The notes under the pieces were generated by a model that saw only the letters and a list, made by a program, of their open reading frames with translations, was not told the origin of the DNA and searched no databases. A DNA stretch of 64,000 bases. Source: Ancrocorticia populi. GTDB taxonomy: Bacteria > Actinomycetota > Actinomycetes > Actinomycetales > Actinomycetaceae. Positions 52,666-60,824 of this stretch are shown one piece after another (positions within the stretch are counted from its first letter, which is position 1; each line of letters begins with the position of its first letter). The DNA is taken from NCBI RefSeq assembly GCF_003123745.1, contig NZ_QETB01000001.1, positions 434,001-498,000 of the forward strand, given 5' to 3'. A program made the translations under genes and the position numbers.

Positions 52666-53434
52666 TTAGGAAGTGAACTTAGTCATGAGCTTTTGGACGG
52701 GGGTAGTGGCCATGAGCCGGGCAAGAACTTTGCCCGCCGCGGGTGCAGCGGCCTCGTGTGGCCGGCCCTTTTCCTGCATGGCCCACAATTTGTCGGCAAG
52801 TTTGTCCGGATTGACGAGCCCGATGCTTGGGACGCTCTTGCCCGCTGCTTGGAGGCTCTGGTGGATTGCGCTGTTCTCGATGAGTGCGCAGATGTAAAGA
52901 CGTCCAACAAAAACGTTGGAGGGAGCAAGCTCCTTCTGGAGGGCCTGCAGATAGTTTCACTGCGCCGCCATGGCCGGGCCGGGGCCGCTCATGCGCGGGG
53001 TGCCCTGTAACGCCGTGGTGCCTTGAGCGGTGAGGATCGCACCGCTCTTCTGGGCCACCATGTGAGGCAAGAATTCGGAGACTAAGGCCGCGAACGTGGT
53101 CAGCAGCAGCGTGGTGTTTGCTTCGATCGCTTCGGGCGTGAGTTCAGCGGCAGGCACAAATGTCATATCCGGGGATGTGGGTGCGTAATAGATGACATCC
53201 GGATCTCCCGCGGTTTGGCGAATGTGGGTAGCAAGCTTACCGATCTCGGCTGATGCCATGAGATCCCCTGGAATCGCATGCGCGGTGATTCCCTCTCGCC
53301 GCAACTCCTTGGCTAGCTTCTCAAGCTTGTCTTTATTCCGTGCGACGAGTGCAACTGTGTAGCCCTCGCGCCCAAACTTCTCAGCGACGGAGCGGCCGAG
53401 TCCGGGCCCGCACCGAATATGGCATGGGTGGCAT
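52666..53434 (-). pseudogene. Short-chain dehydrogenase/reductase pseudogene (two frameshifts and one nonsense codon)
   Basis: A recognisable SDR runs from the ATG at 53434 (after GAAGGAGG) to the TAA at 52666, but cannot be translated. Just after the ATG one G is missing (ATGCC for ATGGCC), after which the frame reads ATHAIFGAGP, the NAD(P) glycine motif. A second base is missing near 53401-53407 (CCCGGA for CCCGGGA), restoring the frame of GLGRSVAEKFG onwards. An in-frame TGA stands at 52957-52959 in MAAQ*NYLQAL, where SDRs have Arg, consistent with CGA to TGA. The length is 769 nt; adding the two bases gives 771, exactly 257 codons. The protein would have been about 256 residues. Confidence 0.85.
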
Positions 53435-53464
53435 GTTTGCCTCCTTCTTGCTCGCAAAAACAAG

Positions 53465-53486
53465 TATCAGTACATTTGTACTGATA
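53465..53486. promoter_or_regulatory. TetR operator between the SDR pseudogene and TetR gene
   Basis: TATCAGTACA-TT-TGTACTGATA is a perfect 22-bp palindrome placed 31 bp upstream of one start and 42 bp upstream of the other in the divergent promoter region. This is the standard form and place of a TetR-family operator. Confidence 0.8.
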
Positions 53487-53527
53487 AGTCAACAGACTGT
53501 GATGTACTCACGACGAAAGGGGATCTA

Positions 53528-54097
53528 ATGACGAAGAGGAATGCTCGTGGAGTCGAACGTCGCGGTCTCATCTTGCGGGCGGCGGTGACCGTCGTAGCAC
53601 GGGGTGGTGCTGGTGCGCTTACTCATCGGGCCGCAGCCACGGAGGCCGGCATCTCGCTGGCTTCGGTTACATACCATTTCCCCAGCAGTGACGATCTCCG
53701 CCGGGCAACCCTCGCCTTCGCGGCCGATGAGATTGGGCCGGCGTTTGCAGCGTCTTTCGAATGCGACGGGGACCATGCGGCGATCATCGAGGATCTTGCC
53801 AGAAGGTGGCGCGACCTCGGCATGACTCACCGCGAATCGTTTATCACGCTCTTCTCCCTCTTGGTTGAAGCGCTCCACGATCCTGACTTGCGTTCCGATG
53901 TTGACGGCCTGCTCGCCTTTCCCATAAAGACCTTGACTGATGAGGGGATTTCTTCGTCCACCGCAGATGCACTCGTGGGGTCGCTCGTGGGCCTCGCTTT
54001 GATCGCACTTGCGAGAAATAGGCCCGAGGAGGCGTTAGATCAATTCGATCAGTCCGTCTTGGCACTGCTTGCGGCATTCGGGCGGAATTACGACTAG
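53528..54097 (+). CDS. TetR-family transcriptional regulator 1
   Basis: The 189-residue protein has the TetR HTH (residues about 10-55: RGLILRAAVTVVARGGAG, then AGISLASVTYHFPSSDDL) and an all-helical ligand domain. It is divergent from the SDR pseudogene/lipocalin-like operon with a perfect palindrome between them, so it very likely represses that operon and itself. The frame is intact even though its SDR target is broken. ATG after AAAGGGGATCTA. The inducer is unknown. Confidence 0.9.
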   Translation: MTKRNARGVERRGLILRAAVTVVARGGAGALTHRAAATEAGISLASVTYHFPSSDDLRRATLAFAADEIGPAFAASFECDGDHAAIIEDLARRWRDLGMTHRESFITLFSLLVEALHDPDLRSDVDGLLAFPIKTLTDEGISSSTADALVGSLVGLALIALARNRPEEALDQFDQSVLALLAAFGRNYD

Positions 54098-54138
54098 TGG
54101 CACGAAAAAACCGAGTAACTACGGAAAGATAAAATTAA

Positions 54139-54164
54139 GTTAATGTGCTTGCGCTCACATTAAC
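54139..54164 (+). promoter_or_regulatory. CRP/GlxR-like palindrome upstream of the lipoprotein gene
   Basis: GTTAATGTG-CTTGCGCT-CACATTAAC is a perfect 9-8-9 inverted repeat containing TGTG-N8-CACA, the spacing of CRP/GlxR sites (TGTGA-N6-TCACA; the right half is exact). It lies 47 bp before the start codon, between TetR 1 and the lipoprotein gene. Confidence 0.6.
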
Positions 54165-54210
54165 CGTCCGTATAGGCTAAAAGTCCTAGTCCACGCACGA
54201 AAGGGATTCC

Positions 54211-54942
54211 ATGCGCCGCCATCGACTCACAGGAATTGTGTCTGCCGCACTAATTGCGACAGCCGGCCTGGCAGCTTGCTCCAGCGCAGATGATGATGCC
54301 GAAGCAGCAGAGACCAATGCTGTAGAGGCAGAAGACGTTACAACAGAAGAAACTGAGGCTCCGGACGAAGATGCTGCAGCCGACGAAGAGGAAGAAACTT
54401 CCGCGTCCGCAGAGGGAGGTGTTCCTAGCTGGGCTAAGGAACCGACCGAGGGTGGAGATCTAATCGCCACGGTGGAAGCCGGAGACGTGACCGTCGAGGT
54501 TTTCCAAATGGGAACTGCACCGGCCCCGAAGGATGGTAACTGGGTAGACCCCGATACCAATGAGCCGCTCATTCAGGAGGGCGATGACATCGTGTTCGTA
54601 AATTACGTCATCACCAATAATGGCGATCCCATTGATTTAGGCTCCAGCTTAGTGAGCGTTGAAGCCGAATATGATGATTGGGAGTGGATGCAGGGCATGG
54701 GCGGTATCACCGATAATGCACTATCCGAGGAGATGGGCGTCCAAAGCAGTGGTGTTGCTGAAATGGCGGACCCAACCGTCTATACCTTCGGCACTGATGA
54801 ACACTTCAGCTACGGCGAAAATTTCAAGTATGAGGCTGACACGGGCATCACCTTCGATGTCACCATCACTCCGGTTGATGAAAACGGAGACCTCCTTCAT
54901 GATGACAAGATTGAGGGAGAAGGCTCCGGCACGATCTCCTGA
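54211..54942 (+). CDS. Secreted acidic lipoprotein of unknown function
   Basis: The 243-residue precursor has a lipoprotein signal peptide with lipobox LAAC (Cys 23). A stretch of about 45 residues rich in Glu/Asp/Ala follows, then a beta-rich domain of about 170 residues with GDVTVEVFQMG, NYVITNNGDPIDLG and TGITFDVTITPVDENG. The last resembles DUF4352/immunoglobulin-like lipoprotein domains but I cannot assign it firmly. A CRP/GlxR-like palindrome lies upstream and a strong terminator downstream, so it is a single-gene unit. Confidence 0.8.
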   Translation: MRRHRLTGIVSAALIATAGLAACSSADDDAEAAETNAVEAEDVTTEETEAPDEDAAADEEEETSASAEGGVPSWAKEPTEGGDLIATVEAGDVTVEVFQMGTAPAPKDGNWVDPDTNEPLIQEGDDIVFVNYVITNNGDPIDLGSSLVSVEAEYDDWEWMQGMGGITDNALSEEMGVQSSGVAEMADPTVYTFGTDEHFSYGENFKYEADTGITFDVTITPVDENGDLLHDDKIEGEGSGTIS

Positions 54943-54954
54943 TCTGAGTTTCTA

Positions 54955-54995
54955 ATGAGGCGGGCCCAAGCAATTTCTGCTAGGGCCCGCCTCAT
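54955..54995. terminator. Strong bidirectional terminator
   Basis: ATGAGGCGGGCCC (54955-54967) pairs perfectly over 13 bp with GGGCCCGCCTCAT (54983-54995) around a 15-nt loop. It lies between the lipoprotein gene and the convergent lipocalin-like pseudogene. Confidence 0.85.
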
Positions 54996-55007
54996 GTTGT
55001 TCCGACG

Positions 55008-56026
55008 TTAGCCTAGGTGAGCGCGAGGATCCGGAACGCCCGGGTAGTTGAACTCGTAGATCATGTCTCCGGACTCTTCTACGGTGCCCTCACTGTTCGT
55101 CATGGTTAGCGTGCCGTTCGCGTAGTAGCGCATGTAGGCCGGCTTGATGCCCATAGCGTCGTAAGCCTTGCGCTGCTGTTCGCCGGCCATCCCGTAGTGG
55201 ACCTGATCGGCTGTGGCACCATACATGTCGCGGACCTCGATGATGTCGGTCCACGTGACGTTGAACTTGACCGTCGCGTCGTCGTCGTGAAAAACATACG
55301 TACTGGACTTCGGGTATTCCTTCTTCGTCTGCTCGTCGTAATACGTGGTGGTCTCAACCTCGGTCTCTCCACGGCTATCGAAGATGACTTTGCCGGTCTT
55401 GTCCATGACGCCAAAGATCGGGACCCGGGCGAATCCGAACTTCTCTGAGGCGACGAAATCGTAGATCACCACGGTGTAGTTGGGGGTGTAGAAGCGGCCC
55501 CAGAGCCCGTGACGCGGCAACGCGGGATCGACTGATCTGTGTAGTAGTACTCGTCGTTGTCTCCTAGTGCCATGTGGGAGGTGCCGCCCGCTCGGTAGGG
55601 GTCCACCAGTGCTTCGTAGTGGAGGTCTACGCCAACGCCTTCAACGGGTTCAACGTGAACGTCGTAGTTCTTCAGATCGCCTGTGGCGTAGTGCGGTCCA
55701 AACTGTACATCGCATTGGTCGGTGCCCACGCTCGATTCCTCGGCTGGCACGCGGAGCATGGACACGAATTTTTGCCCGTCCGGCGTTGTGATGTTGACGT
55801 TGAGGTTTGGGCTATCAGTGCCGTCACCGGCGGTGGCGGGATCAACGGGTCGGAAGCCAACCACGGTTTTCGTGCCGTCCTCCATGGTGCCGTCGAAGTA
55901 CCAGACCTCGTTGTGGCCGGGCGTGGGCGTATCGCGCCGTCCGTCTTCCCAAGGCTCGACCATTCCCTCCTTGATACCGAGCTTCGCGTAGTCCTCAGGT
56001 CGTGTCATTAATCGTGCAGTAGCCAT
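55008..56026 (-). pseudogene. Lipocalin/CrtC-like pseudogene, second copy (frameshift and internal deletion)
   Basis: Two overlapping frames together resemble the intact gene at 51548-52642. The N-terminal part (56026 to about 55535) has RPEDYAKLGI and NEVWYFDGTMEDGTKTVV like the first copy. The C-terminal part (about 55535 to 55008) reads SVDPALPRHGLWGRFYTPNY and onwards. Between them the frame changes, and by hand alignment roughly 30 residues are absent, including the YHDHNWGN signature. The gene is therefore most likely inactive. Its start region and upstream TetR copy the layout of the first module. An undamaged start with AAAGGAG is still present. Confidence 0.75.
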
Positions 56027-56063
56027 GTTCTAGACTCCTTTCTAGAGTGGGCTGTCAAGCCCA

Positions 56064-56090
56064 TGTAGCAGTACACTATGTACGGCTACA
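56064..56090. promoter_or_regulatory. TetR-type operator of the second module
   Basis: TGTAGC-A-GTAC-ACTAT-GTAC-G-GCTACA is a 27-bp dyad with one mismatched pair, between the lipocalin-like pseudogene and TetR 2. It shares the CAGTAC...GTAC core with the operator at 53465-53486. Confidence 0.65.
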
Positions 56091-56133
56091 GAATGTAGCA
56101 CTAATTTAGATCGATAGGAAGGGCGGTTTTATC

Positions 56134-56748
56134 GTGTCTGCTAAGAACTCGGCACCTCGAGATGGGCGATCGCGTCCGCGCGCCATAACGGACAGGAAGA
56201 TTGAGGCGGCAGTTCGCGAAATCATCACAACAGACGGTCCGCAGGCGGTCACGATCGAAAGGGTGAGCGAGGTGTCGGGCGTGGCGCGCACAACTCTCTA
56301 TCGGCGGTATCGCAACAAGTTCGAATTGCTTCAGGGGGTCGCTGAAGAGATTGTGCCGCCACTTCCACGTGAATTGGAGATTGATCTGGAAGGATTTAGG
56401 CGCGTCTTAGAGGCCTTTCAGATCGCCTTCAGTACGCGCGGTATTGGTCAGCTCATGACGCATGTGCTGAGCGCTGATGAGGAGTTCTTGGCCGCTTGGC
56501 GCGAGCGCTTCATTGGGCCGCGCACGGATGTTCTGCGTGATTTCTTCGAGCGAGGCGTGAATGAGGGGCTGCTGCGCCCGGAGTCTAACGACGGAATGAT
56601 GATTGACGTGGTGTTAGGTGCATTTTTGGCGGGCAATGCGATGCATGGGGAGCTACCGGAGGGCTGGGCGTCTAGGCTCGCGGAGCGCCTTTGGCCAGCT
56701 ATTTCCCTGTCCACGGTGGAGTTGGAGCCCAACATTCTGGATGTGTGA
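56134..56748 (+). CDS. TetR-family transcriptional regulator 2
   Basis: The 204-residue protein has a TetR N-terminal HTH (residues about 20-65, with ERVSEVSGVARTTLYRRYRN) and a TetR_C-like helical domain (LMTHVLSADEEFLAAWRERF). It starts at a GTG and is divergent from the lipocalin-like pseudogene with the palindrome at 56064-56090 between them. Its sequence differs from TetR 1 enough that both are independent family members. Intact. Confidence 0.9.
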   Translation: MSAKNSAPRDGRSRPRAITDRKIEAAVREIITTDGPQAVTIERVSEVSGVARTTLYRRYRNKFELLQGVAEEIVPPLPRELEIDLEGFRRVLEAFQIAFSTRGIGQLMTHVLSADEEFLAAWRERFIGPRTDVLRDFFERGVNEGLLRPESNDGMMIDVVLGAFLAGNAMHGELPEGWASRLAERLWPAISLSTVELEPNILDV

Positions 56749-56778
56749 CTTCCCGCCTCGATTTGTTCGCGCTGAGCG

Positions 56779-56828
56779 TTGTAGGGGTGGTGAAATCACT
56801 CTATGATACTCAGGTAAGGGTAACCTAA
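56779..56828 (+). promoter_or_regulatory. Promoter with DtxR/IdeR-like iron box for the siderophore operon
   Basis: The candidate promoter is TTGTAG (56779-56784), 17 bp, TATGAT (56802-56807). The 19-bp sequence TCAGGTAAGGGTAACCTAA (56810-56828) follows, matching 16 of 19 positions of the IdeR consensus TTAGGTTAGGCTAACCTAA. The box would cover the transcription start, as expected for iron-dependent repression. The ABC transporter start is 44 bp further on. Confidence 0.8.
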
Positions 56829-56871
56829 TTAATCTGGACCGTTTCCAGATATGACCTGAAAGCGAGCCAGA

Positions 56872-57897
56872 ATGAAACGCCTCCTCGCGGCACTTTCGGC
56901 CGGAGTGCTTGCGCTCACGCTCACAGCCTGCTCATCGGATGATAATTCTGCGGGCGAATCCGCATCGTCCGGCGCGGCCGCCTCCGAGGGCGACTTCCCG
57001 ATTGAGATTGAGCACGCCTTCGGTACCACCACGATCGAATCCAAGCCAGAGCGCGTCGCCTCCGTTAACTGGGCCAACCACGAGGTTCCCCTCGCACTTG
57101 GGGTGGTTCCTGTTGGTATGGCTGCGGCTAATTTTGGGGACGACGACGGCGATGGCGTCCTTCCCTGGGTCGACGAAAAGTTGGATGAACTCGGTGCTGA
57201 AACACCAGTGCTCTTCGATGAAACTGACGGCATCGATTTCGAAGCGGTGGCTGATACTGATCCTGACGTCATCCTCGCTGCATACTCCGGCCTGACGCAG
57301 GAAGACTATGACACCCTGAGCGAGATCGCTCCCGTGGTTGCCTTCCCGGAAGCCGCGTGGGCCACTTCTTGGCGCGACGTCATTCTTTATAACTCTAAGG
57401 GCATGGGTATGGAGGCCGAGGGCGAGCAGCTCGTGGCCGATCTCGATTCTGAGATCTCCGATACTGTTGCCGAATACCCGAACCTCGAAGGCAAGGCCAC
57501 GATGTTCGTGACGCACGTGGACACCACGGATCTTTCCACGGTGAACTTCTACACCGCGAACGATACGCGCGCCGCCTTCTTCGAGGATCTGGGCCTCACC
57601 ACGCCGAAGGCTGTTGAAGAGGCCTCGGCATCCGGTGAGTTCTCTGGAAGCGTGTCCGCCGAGCAGGTTGATCAGTTCGATGATGTGGACCTTATCGTCA
57701 CCTACGGCGATCAGGAGCTCGTGGACGTGCTCAAGGCTGATCCACTCCTTGGCCAGATGCCAGCAATCGCCAATGATTCCATCGTGTTCCTTGACGGATC
57801 GGGCCCGATGGGCACCGCCGCCAACCCGACTCCTCTGTCTATTTCATGGGTTCTTGACGATTACGTTAAGGAGCTCTCTGAAGCTGTGGGCGAGTGA
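56872..57897 (+). CDS. Iron-siderophore ABC transporter substrate-binding lipoprotein (FecB-like)
   Basis: The 341-residue precursor has a lipoprotein signal with lipobox LTAC (Cys 20), then a type III (helical-backbone) binding protein fold: KPERVASVNWANHEVPLALG near the N-terminus and DPDVILAAYSGLTQEDYDTL in the middle. Such proteins bind ferric siderophores or haem at the cell surface. First gene of a four-gene operon with an iron-regulator box. Its stop overlaps the next gene's GTG by 4 bp. Confidence 0.92.
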   Translation: MKRLLAALSAGVLALTLTACSSDDNSAGESASSGAAASEGDFPIEIEHAFGTTTIESKPERVASVNWANHEVPLALGVVPVGMAAANFGDDDGDGVLPWVDEKLDELGAETPVLFDETDGIDFEAVADTDPDVILAAYSGLTQEDYDTLSEIAPVVAFPEAAWATSWRDVILYNSKGMGMEAEGEQLVADLDSEISDTVAEYPNLEGKATMFVTHVDTTDLSTVNFYTANDTRAAFFEDLGLTTPKAVEEASASGEFSGSVSAEQVDQFDDVDLIVTYGDQELVDVLKADPLLGQMPAIANDSIVFLDGSGPMGTAANPTPLSISWVLDDYVKELSEAVGE

Positions 57898-58889
57898 ACA
57901 AGGGGCTGAAGCCCCTTTGGCTGCTGGTACTGCTTGCAGTTTTGGTGGCGCTGGCCGGCGCATCAATTGCAATCGGCTCGCGTAGCGTTTCCTGGTCCGA
58001 AATCGTGGGAGCGCTTGGAGGTTCGGCCGACGGGTTGGGGCAGGCGGCTGTGACCAAGCGGATCACGCGAACCGCTCTCGCGATGCTGCTGGGTGCCGCC
58101 CTCGGGGTCTCGGGGGCCGTGATGCAGGGCGTGACGCGCAATCCGCTGGCTGATCCCGGAATCCTAGGCGTCAACATGGGTGCCTCACTGGCCGTCGTGG
58201 TGGGCATAGCCTACTTTGGGTTGTGGACGTACACCGGTTTTATTTGGACTGCGATCATCGGGGCGGGAATCACCGCCGTATTCGTCTACATTATTGGCTC
58301 TCTTGGTCGTGGTGGATCAACGCCTCTGAAGCTGGCGCTGTCTGGCGCAGCGGTTTCCGCTGCCGCCTCATCGTTCATTAGCGCCGTCGTGCTTCCGCGC
58401 GGGGACATCGCAGGGAACGTCCGTTCCTGGCAGATCGGCGGCGTTGGCGGCGCGAGTCCCGCCGCGATCTCTCAGGTGCTGCCCTTCCTCGTGGTGGGCT
58501 TCCTCATCTGCTGGGCGAGCGCGCGGAGTTTGAACGCGCTTGCCCTTGGCGATGAGCTCGCAGCGGGCCTAGGCGAAAATGTCATGCTGGTGCGGGCGTT
58601 TTCGGCGCTCGGTGCCGTGCTGCTGTGCGGGGCGGCAACCGCCGTTGCCGGGCCCATCGGATTCGTGGGGCTCGTGGTTCCCCACCTGTGTCGGTTGCTT
58701 ATCGGGGTGGACCACCGCTGGCTCATCCCGTTTTCGGCGCTCAGTGGAGCCATCCTGCTCACTGCCGCCGACATTCTGGGGCGCATCATCGCCCGTCCGG
58801 ATGAACTAGACGTTGGTATTGTGACGGCGCTTGTTGGCGCCCCATTCTTCATCGCCATTGTGCGCCGCCAGAAAGTGAAGGAGCTGTGA
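57894..58889 (+). CDS. FecCD-family iron-siderophore permease 1
   Basis: The 331-residue membrane protein has about ten helices and FecCD family landmarks: MLLGAALGVSGAVMQGVTRNPLADPGILGVN (described by span, residues about 64-94), GDELAAGLGENV, and a C-terminal FVGLVVPHLCRLL segment with the G-x-x-x-P-H loop that touches the ATPase. GTG start overlaps the binding-protein stop. Works with the next gene as a heterodimeric pore. Confidence 0.93.
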   Translation: MNKGLKPLWLLVLLAVLVALAGASIAIGSRSVSWSEIVGALGGSADGLGQAAVTKRITRTALAMLLGAALGVSGAVMQGVTRNPLADPGILGVNMGASLAVVVGIAYFGLWTYTGFIWTAIIGAGITAVFVYIIGSLGRGGSTPLKLALSGAAVSAAASSFISAVVLPRGDIAGNVRSWQIGGVGGASPAAISQVLPFLVVGFLICWASARSLNALALGDELAAGLGENVMLVRAFSALGAVLLCGAATAVAGPIGFVGLVVPHLCRLLIGVDHRWLIPFSALSGAILLTAADILGRIIARPDELDVGIVTALVGAPFFIAIVRRQKVKEL

Positions 58890-59935
58890 TGGCAGTACTC
58901 GCAGAGCTCCCACCGGCCGTACGTGTGCGTGAGGCCCGGCGTTCGCGCGGCCGTAGGCGCCATGCCGTGATCGGAATCCTTGCAGTTCTCATCGTGGCGG
59001 TGTTCGCGGTGTCGCTGATGGTAGGTAACACGTTCTACACCCCCAGCGAGATACTGGGGGTTATCTTGGGCCACGACGTTCCGGGCGCCACGTTCACAGT
59101 GGGGCGGCTTCGTTTGCCACGGGCGGTTCTGGCCGTTCTTGCGGGGCTGTGCTTTGGAATGGGAGGGGTCACCTTCCAGACCATGCTGCGAAACCCGCTC
59201 GCAAGCCCGGACATTGTGGGAATCAGCTCGGGCGCAAGCGCGGCAGCCGCCTTCTCAATCGTCATGCTGGGCTGGAGCGGAACGCGAGTGTCCGTGTTCG
59301 CGATTGTGGCAGGCCTTGGGGTGGCGATCGCCATCTACCTACTGTCATTCCGAGGCGGGGTTTCCGGCACGCGCCTGATTCTTATCGGAATCGGGATCGC
59401 AGCGATGCTGGATTCGGTCACGTCCTATGTTCTGGCCAAAGCACCCCAGTGGGAGCTACAGGAGGCCATGAGGTGGCTGACAGGCAGTCTCAACGGCACG
59501 GATTGGGGTGCTGTCCGTCCGGTGCTCATCGTCTTCTTGATTCTTGGGCCCATTCTGCTGAGTCAGGCAAAGAACCTCTCGATGCTCCAGCTTGGGGACG
59601 ATACTGCTGCCGCCCTAGGCGTGCGAACCGAGCGCACCCGCATCATCCTCATTGTTGCCGCCGTTGGCCTCATCTCCTTTGCCACGGCCGCTTCTGGTCC
59701 AATCGCATTCGTTGCCTTCCTTTCCGGGCCAATCGCCGCGCGCATCGTGGGCCCGCATGGCTCGCCGCTCATTCCAGCCGCCCTCGTGGGCGCGCTTTTG
59801 GTTCTCGTGGCAGACCTCGTGGGGCAGTTTGCCTTCGGCTCCCGCTATCCCGTTGGCGTGGTGACCGGAGCCCTCGGTGCCCCCTACCTCGTATACCTCA
59901 TCATTCGCACAAATCGCGCAGGAGGATCATTGTGA
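58889..59935 (+). CDS. FecCD-family iron-siderophore permease 2
   Basis: The 348-residue protein has a cytosolic basic N-terminus (REARRSRGRRRHAV), about nine or ten helices, and the FecCD segments TFQTMLRNPLASPDIVGISSG, LGDDTAAALGVRTERTR and AFVAFLSGPIAARIVG. I use the ATG at 58889, which overlaps the stop of permease 1 and has AAGGAG five bases upstream; a GTG one codon earlier is in frame. Its stop overlaps the start of the ATPase gene. Confidence 0.93.
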   Translation: MAVLAELPPAVRVREARRSRGRRRHAVIGILAVLIVAVFAVSLMVGNTFYTPSEILGVILGHDVPGATFTVGRLRLPRAVLAVLAGLCFGMGGVTFQTMLRNPLASPDIVGISSGASAAAAFSIVMLGWSGTRVSVFAIVAGLGVAIAIYLLSFRGGVSGTRLILIGIGIAAMLDSVTSYVLAKAPQWELQEAMRWLTGSLNGTDWGAVRPVLIVFLILGPILLSQAKNLSMLQLGDDTAAALGVRTERTRIILIVAAVGLISFATAASGPIAFVAFLSGPIAARIVGPHGSPLIPAALVGALLVLVADLVGQFAFGSRYPVGVVTGALGAPYLVYLIIRTNRAGGSL

Positions 59936-60753
59936 CAATTACTCAAGCGCCGCCGGCCGGCACTCACACGCTCGACGCTACCGAGCTCACGCTTGGATAC
60001 GGCGATCGAACGGTGATCGAGGGTCTGCAGCTGTCCGTTGCGTCCGGCAAGATCACCGCCATCGTGGGGGCAAATGCCTGCGGCAAGTCCACACTGCTGC
60101 GCTCCATGTCCCGCCTGCTCTCCCCGCGCTCGGGTCAGGTACTGTTGGACGGCCGTGAAGTCCATAAGATGCCCGCGAAGGAGCTGGCTCGCACGCTGGG
60201 CCTGCTTCCACAATCCCCAATCGCGCCTGAGGGCATCACCGTAACCGATCTTGTTGGACGCGGACGCAACCCACATCAAGGCATGTTTTCGCGCTGGAGC
60301 ACGGCCGATGATGAGGCCGTGGCCAACGCCCTCGAAGTTACTCGCACCCTCGAGCTCGCGGATCGCCCCATCGATGAGCTCTCTGGCGGCCAGCGCCAGC
60401 GCGTGTGGATCGCTATGGCTCTTGCCCAGGACACGGACCTGCTGCTGCTAGACGAGCCCACCACGTTCCTAGACGTCAGCCATCAGGTGGAAGTGCTCGA
60501 TCTCTTGACGGACTTGAACGAATCCCGCGGCACCACGATCGTTATGGTGCTTCACGATCTCAATCTGGCCGCGCGCTACGCCGATTGCCTCGTGGCGATG
60601 GCCGGTGGCGCCGTGTGCTGCGCGGGAGATCCCAATGATGTGTTCACCGAGGAGCTGGTGCGCGAAGTGTTCGGTATGGAGAGCCGAATCATCGAGGATC
60701 CCACTTCGGGCCGCCCGCTGATGCTGCCACTTGGACGCCATCACACCTGCTAA
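59932..60753 (+). CDS. Iron-siderophore ABC transporter ATP-binding protein (FecE-like)
   Basis: From the GTG at 59932 (GGAGGATCATT before it) the protein has 273 residues. It has Walker A GANACGKST near 45, LGLLPQSPIAPEGITVTDLV (the FecE Q-loop region), signature LSGGQRQRVWIAM, Walker B LLLLDEPTTFLDVSH and H-loop VLHDLNLAARYAD. This is typical of FepC/FecE/BtuD-like ATPases for siderophores. The frame is open far upstream, but that part is a shadow of permease 2. Last gene of the operon. Confidence 0.95.
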   Translation: MTITQAPPAGTHTLDATELTLGYGDRTVIEGLQLSVASGKITAIVGANACGKSTLLRSMSRLLSPRSGQVLLDGREVHKMPAKELARTLGLLPQSPIAPEGITVTDLVGRGRNPHQGMFSRWSTADDEAVANALEVTRTLELADRPIDELSGGQRQRVWIAMALAQDTDLLLLDEPTTFLDVSHQVEVLDLLTDLNESRGTTIVMVLHDLNLAARYADCLVAMAGGAVCCAGDPNDVFTEELVREVFGMESRIIEDPTSGRPLMLPLGRHHTC

Positions 60754-60824
60754 GCGTTTTGGGAACCCCGTCCGCGTGTGCCTAATATGAAGGGGATAAG
60801 GACAACCTCAAAGGAATAGACCCA

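Noticed and set aside
52957-52959. In-frame TGA in the SDR gene as a selenocysteine or readthrough codon
   Set aside because: SDRs have Arg here, not a catalytic Cys, and two independent frameshifts near the start already destroy the gene.
55466-55535. Programmed frameshift in the second lipocalin-like gene
   Set aside because: No slippery sequence is evident at the junction, and the missing segment with the family signature shows that material was deleted.
59149-59931. Long N-terminal extension of the FecE-like frame
   Set aside because: It overlaps permease 2 in another frame and is Arg/His-rich; the ATPase begins at the GTG at 59932 with its own ribosome binding site.
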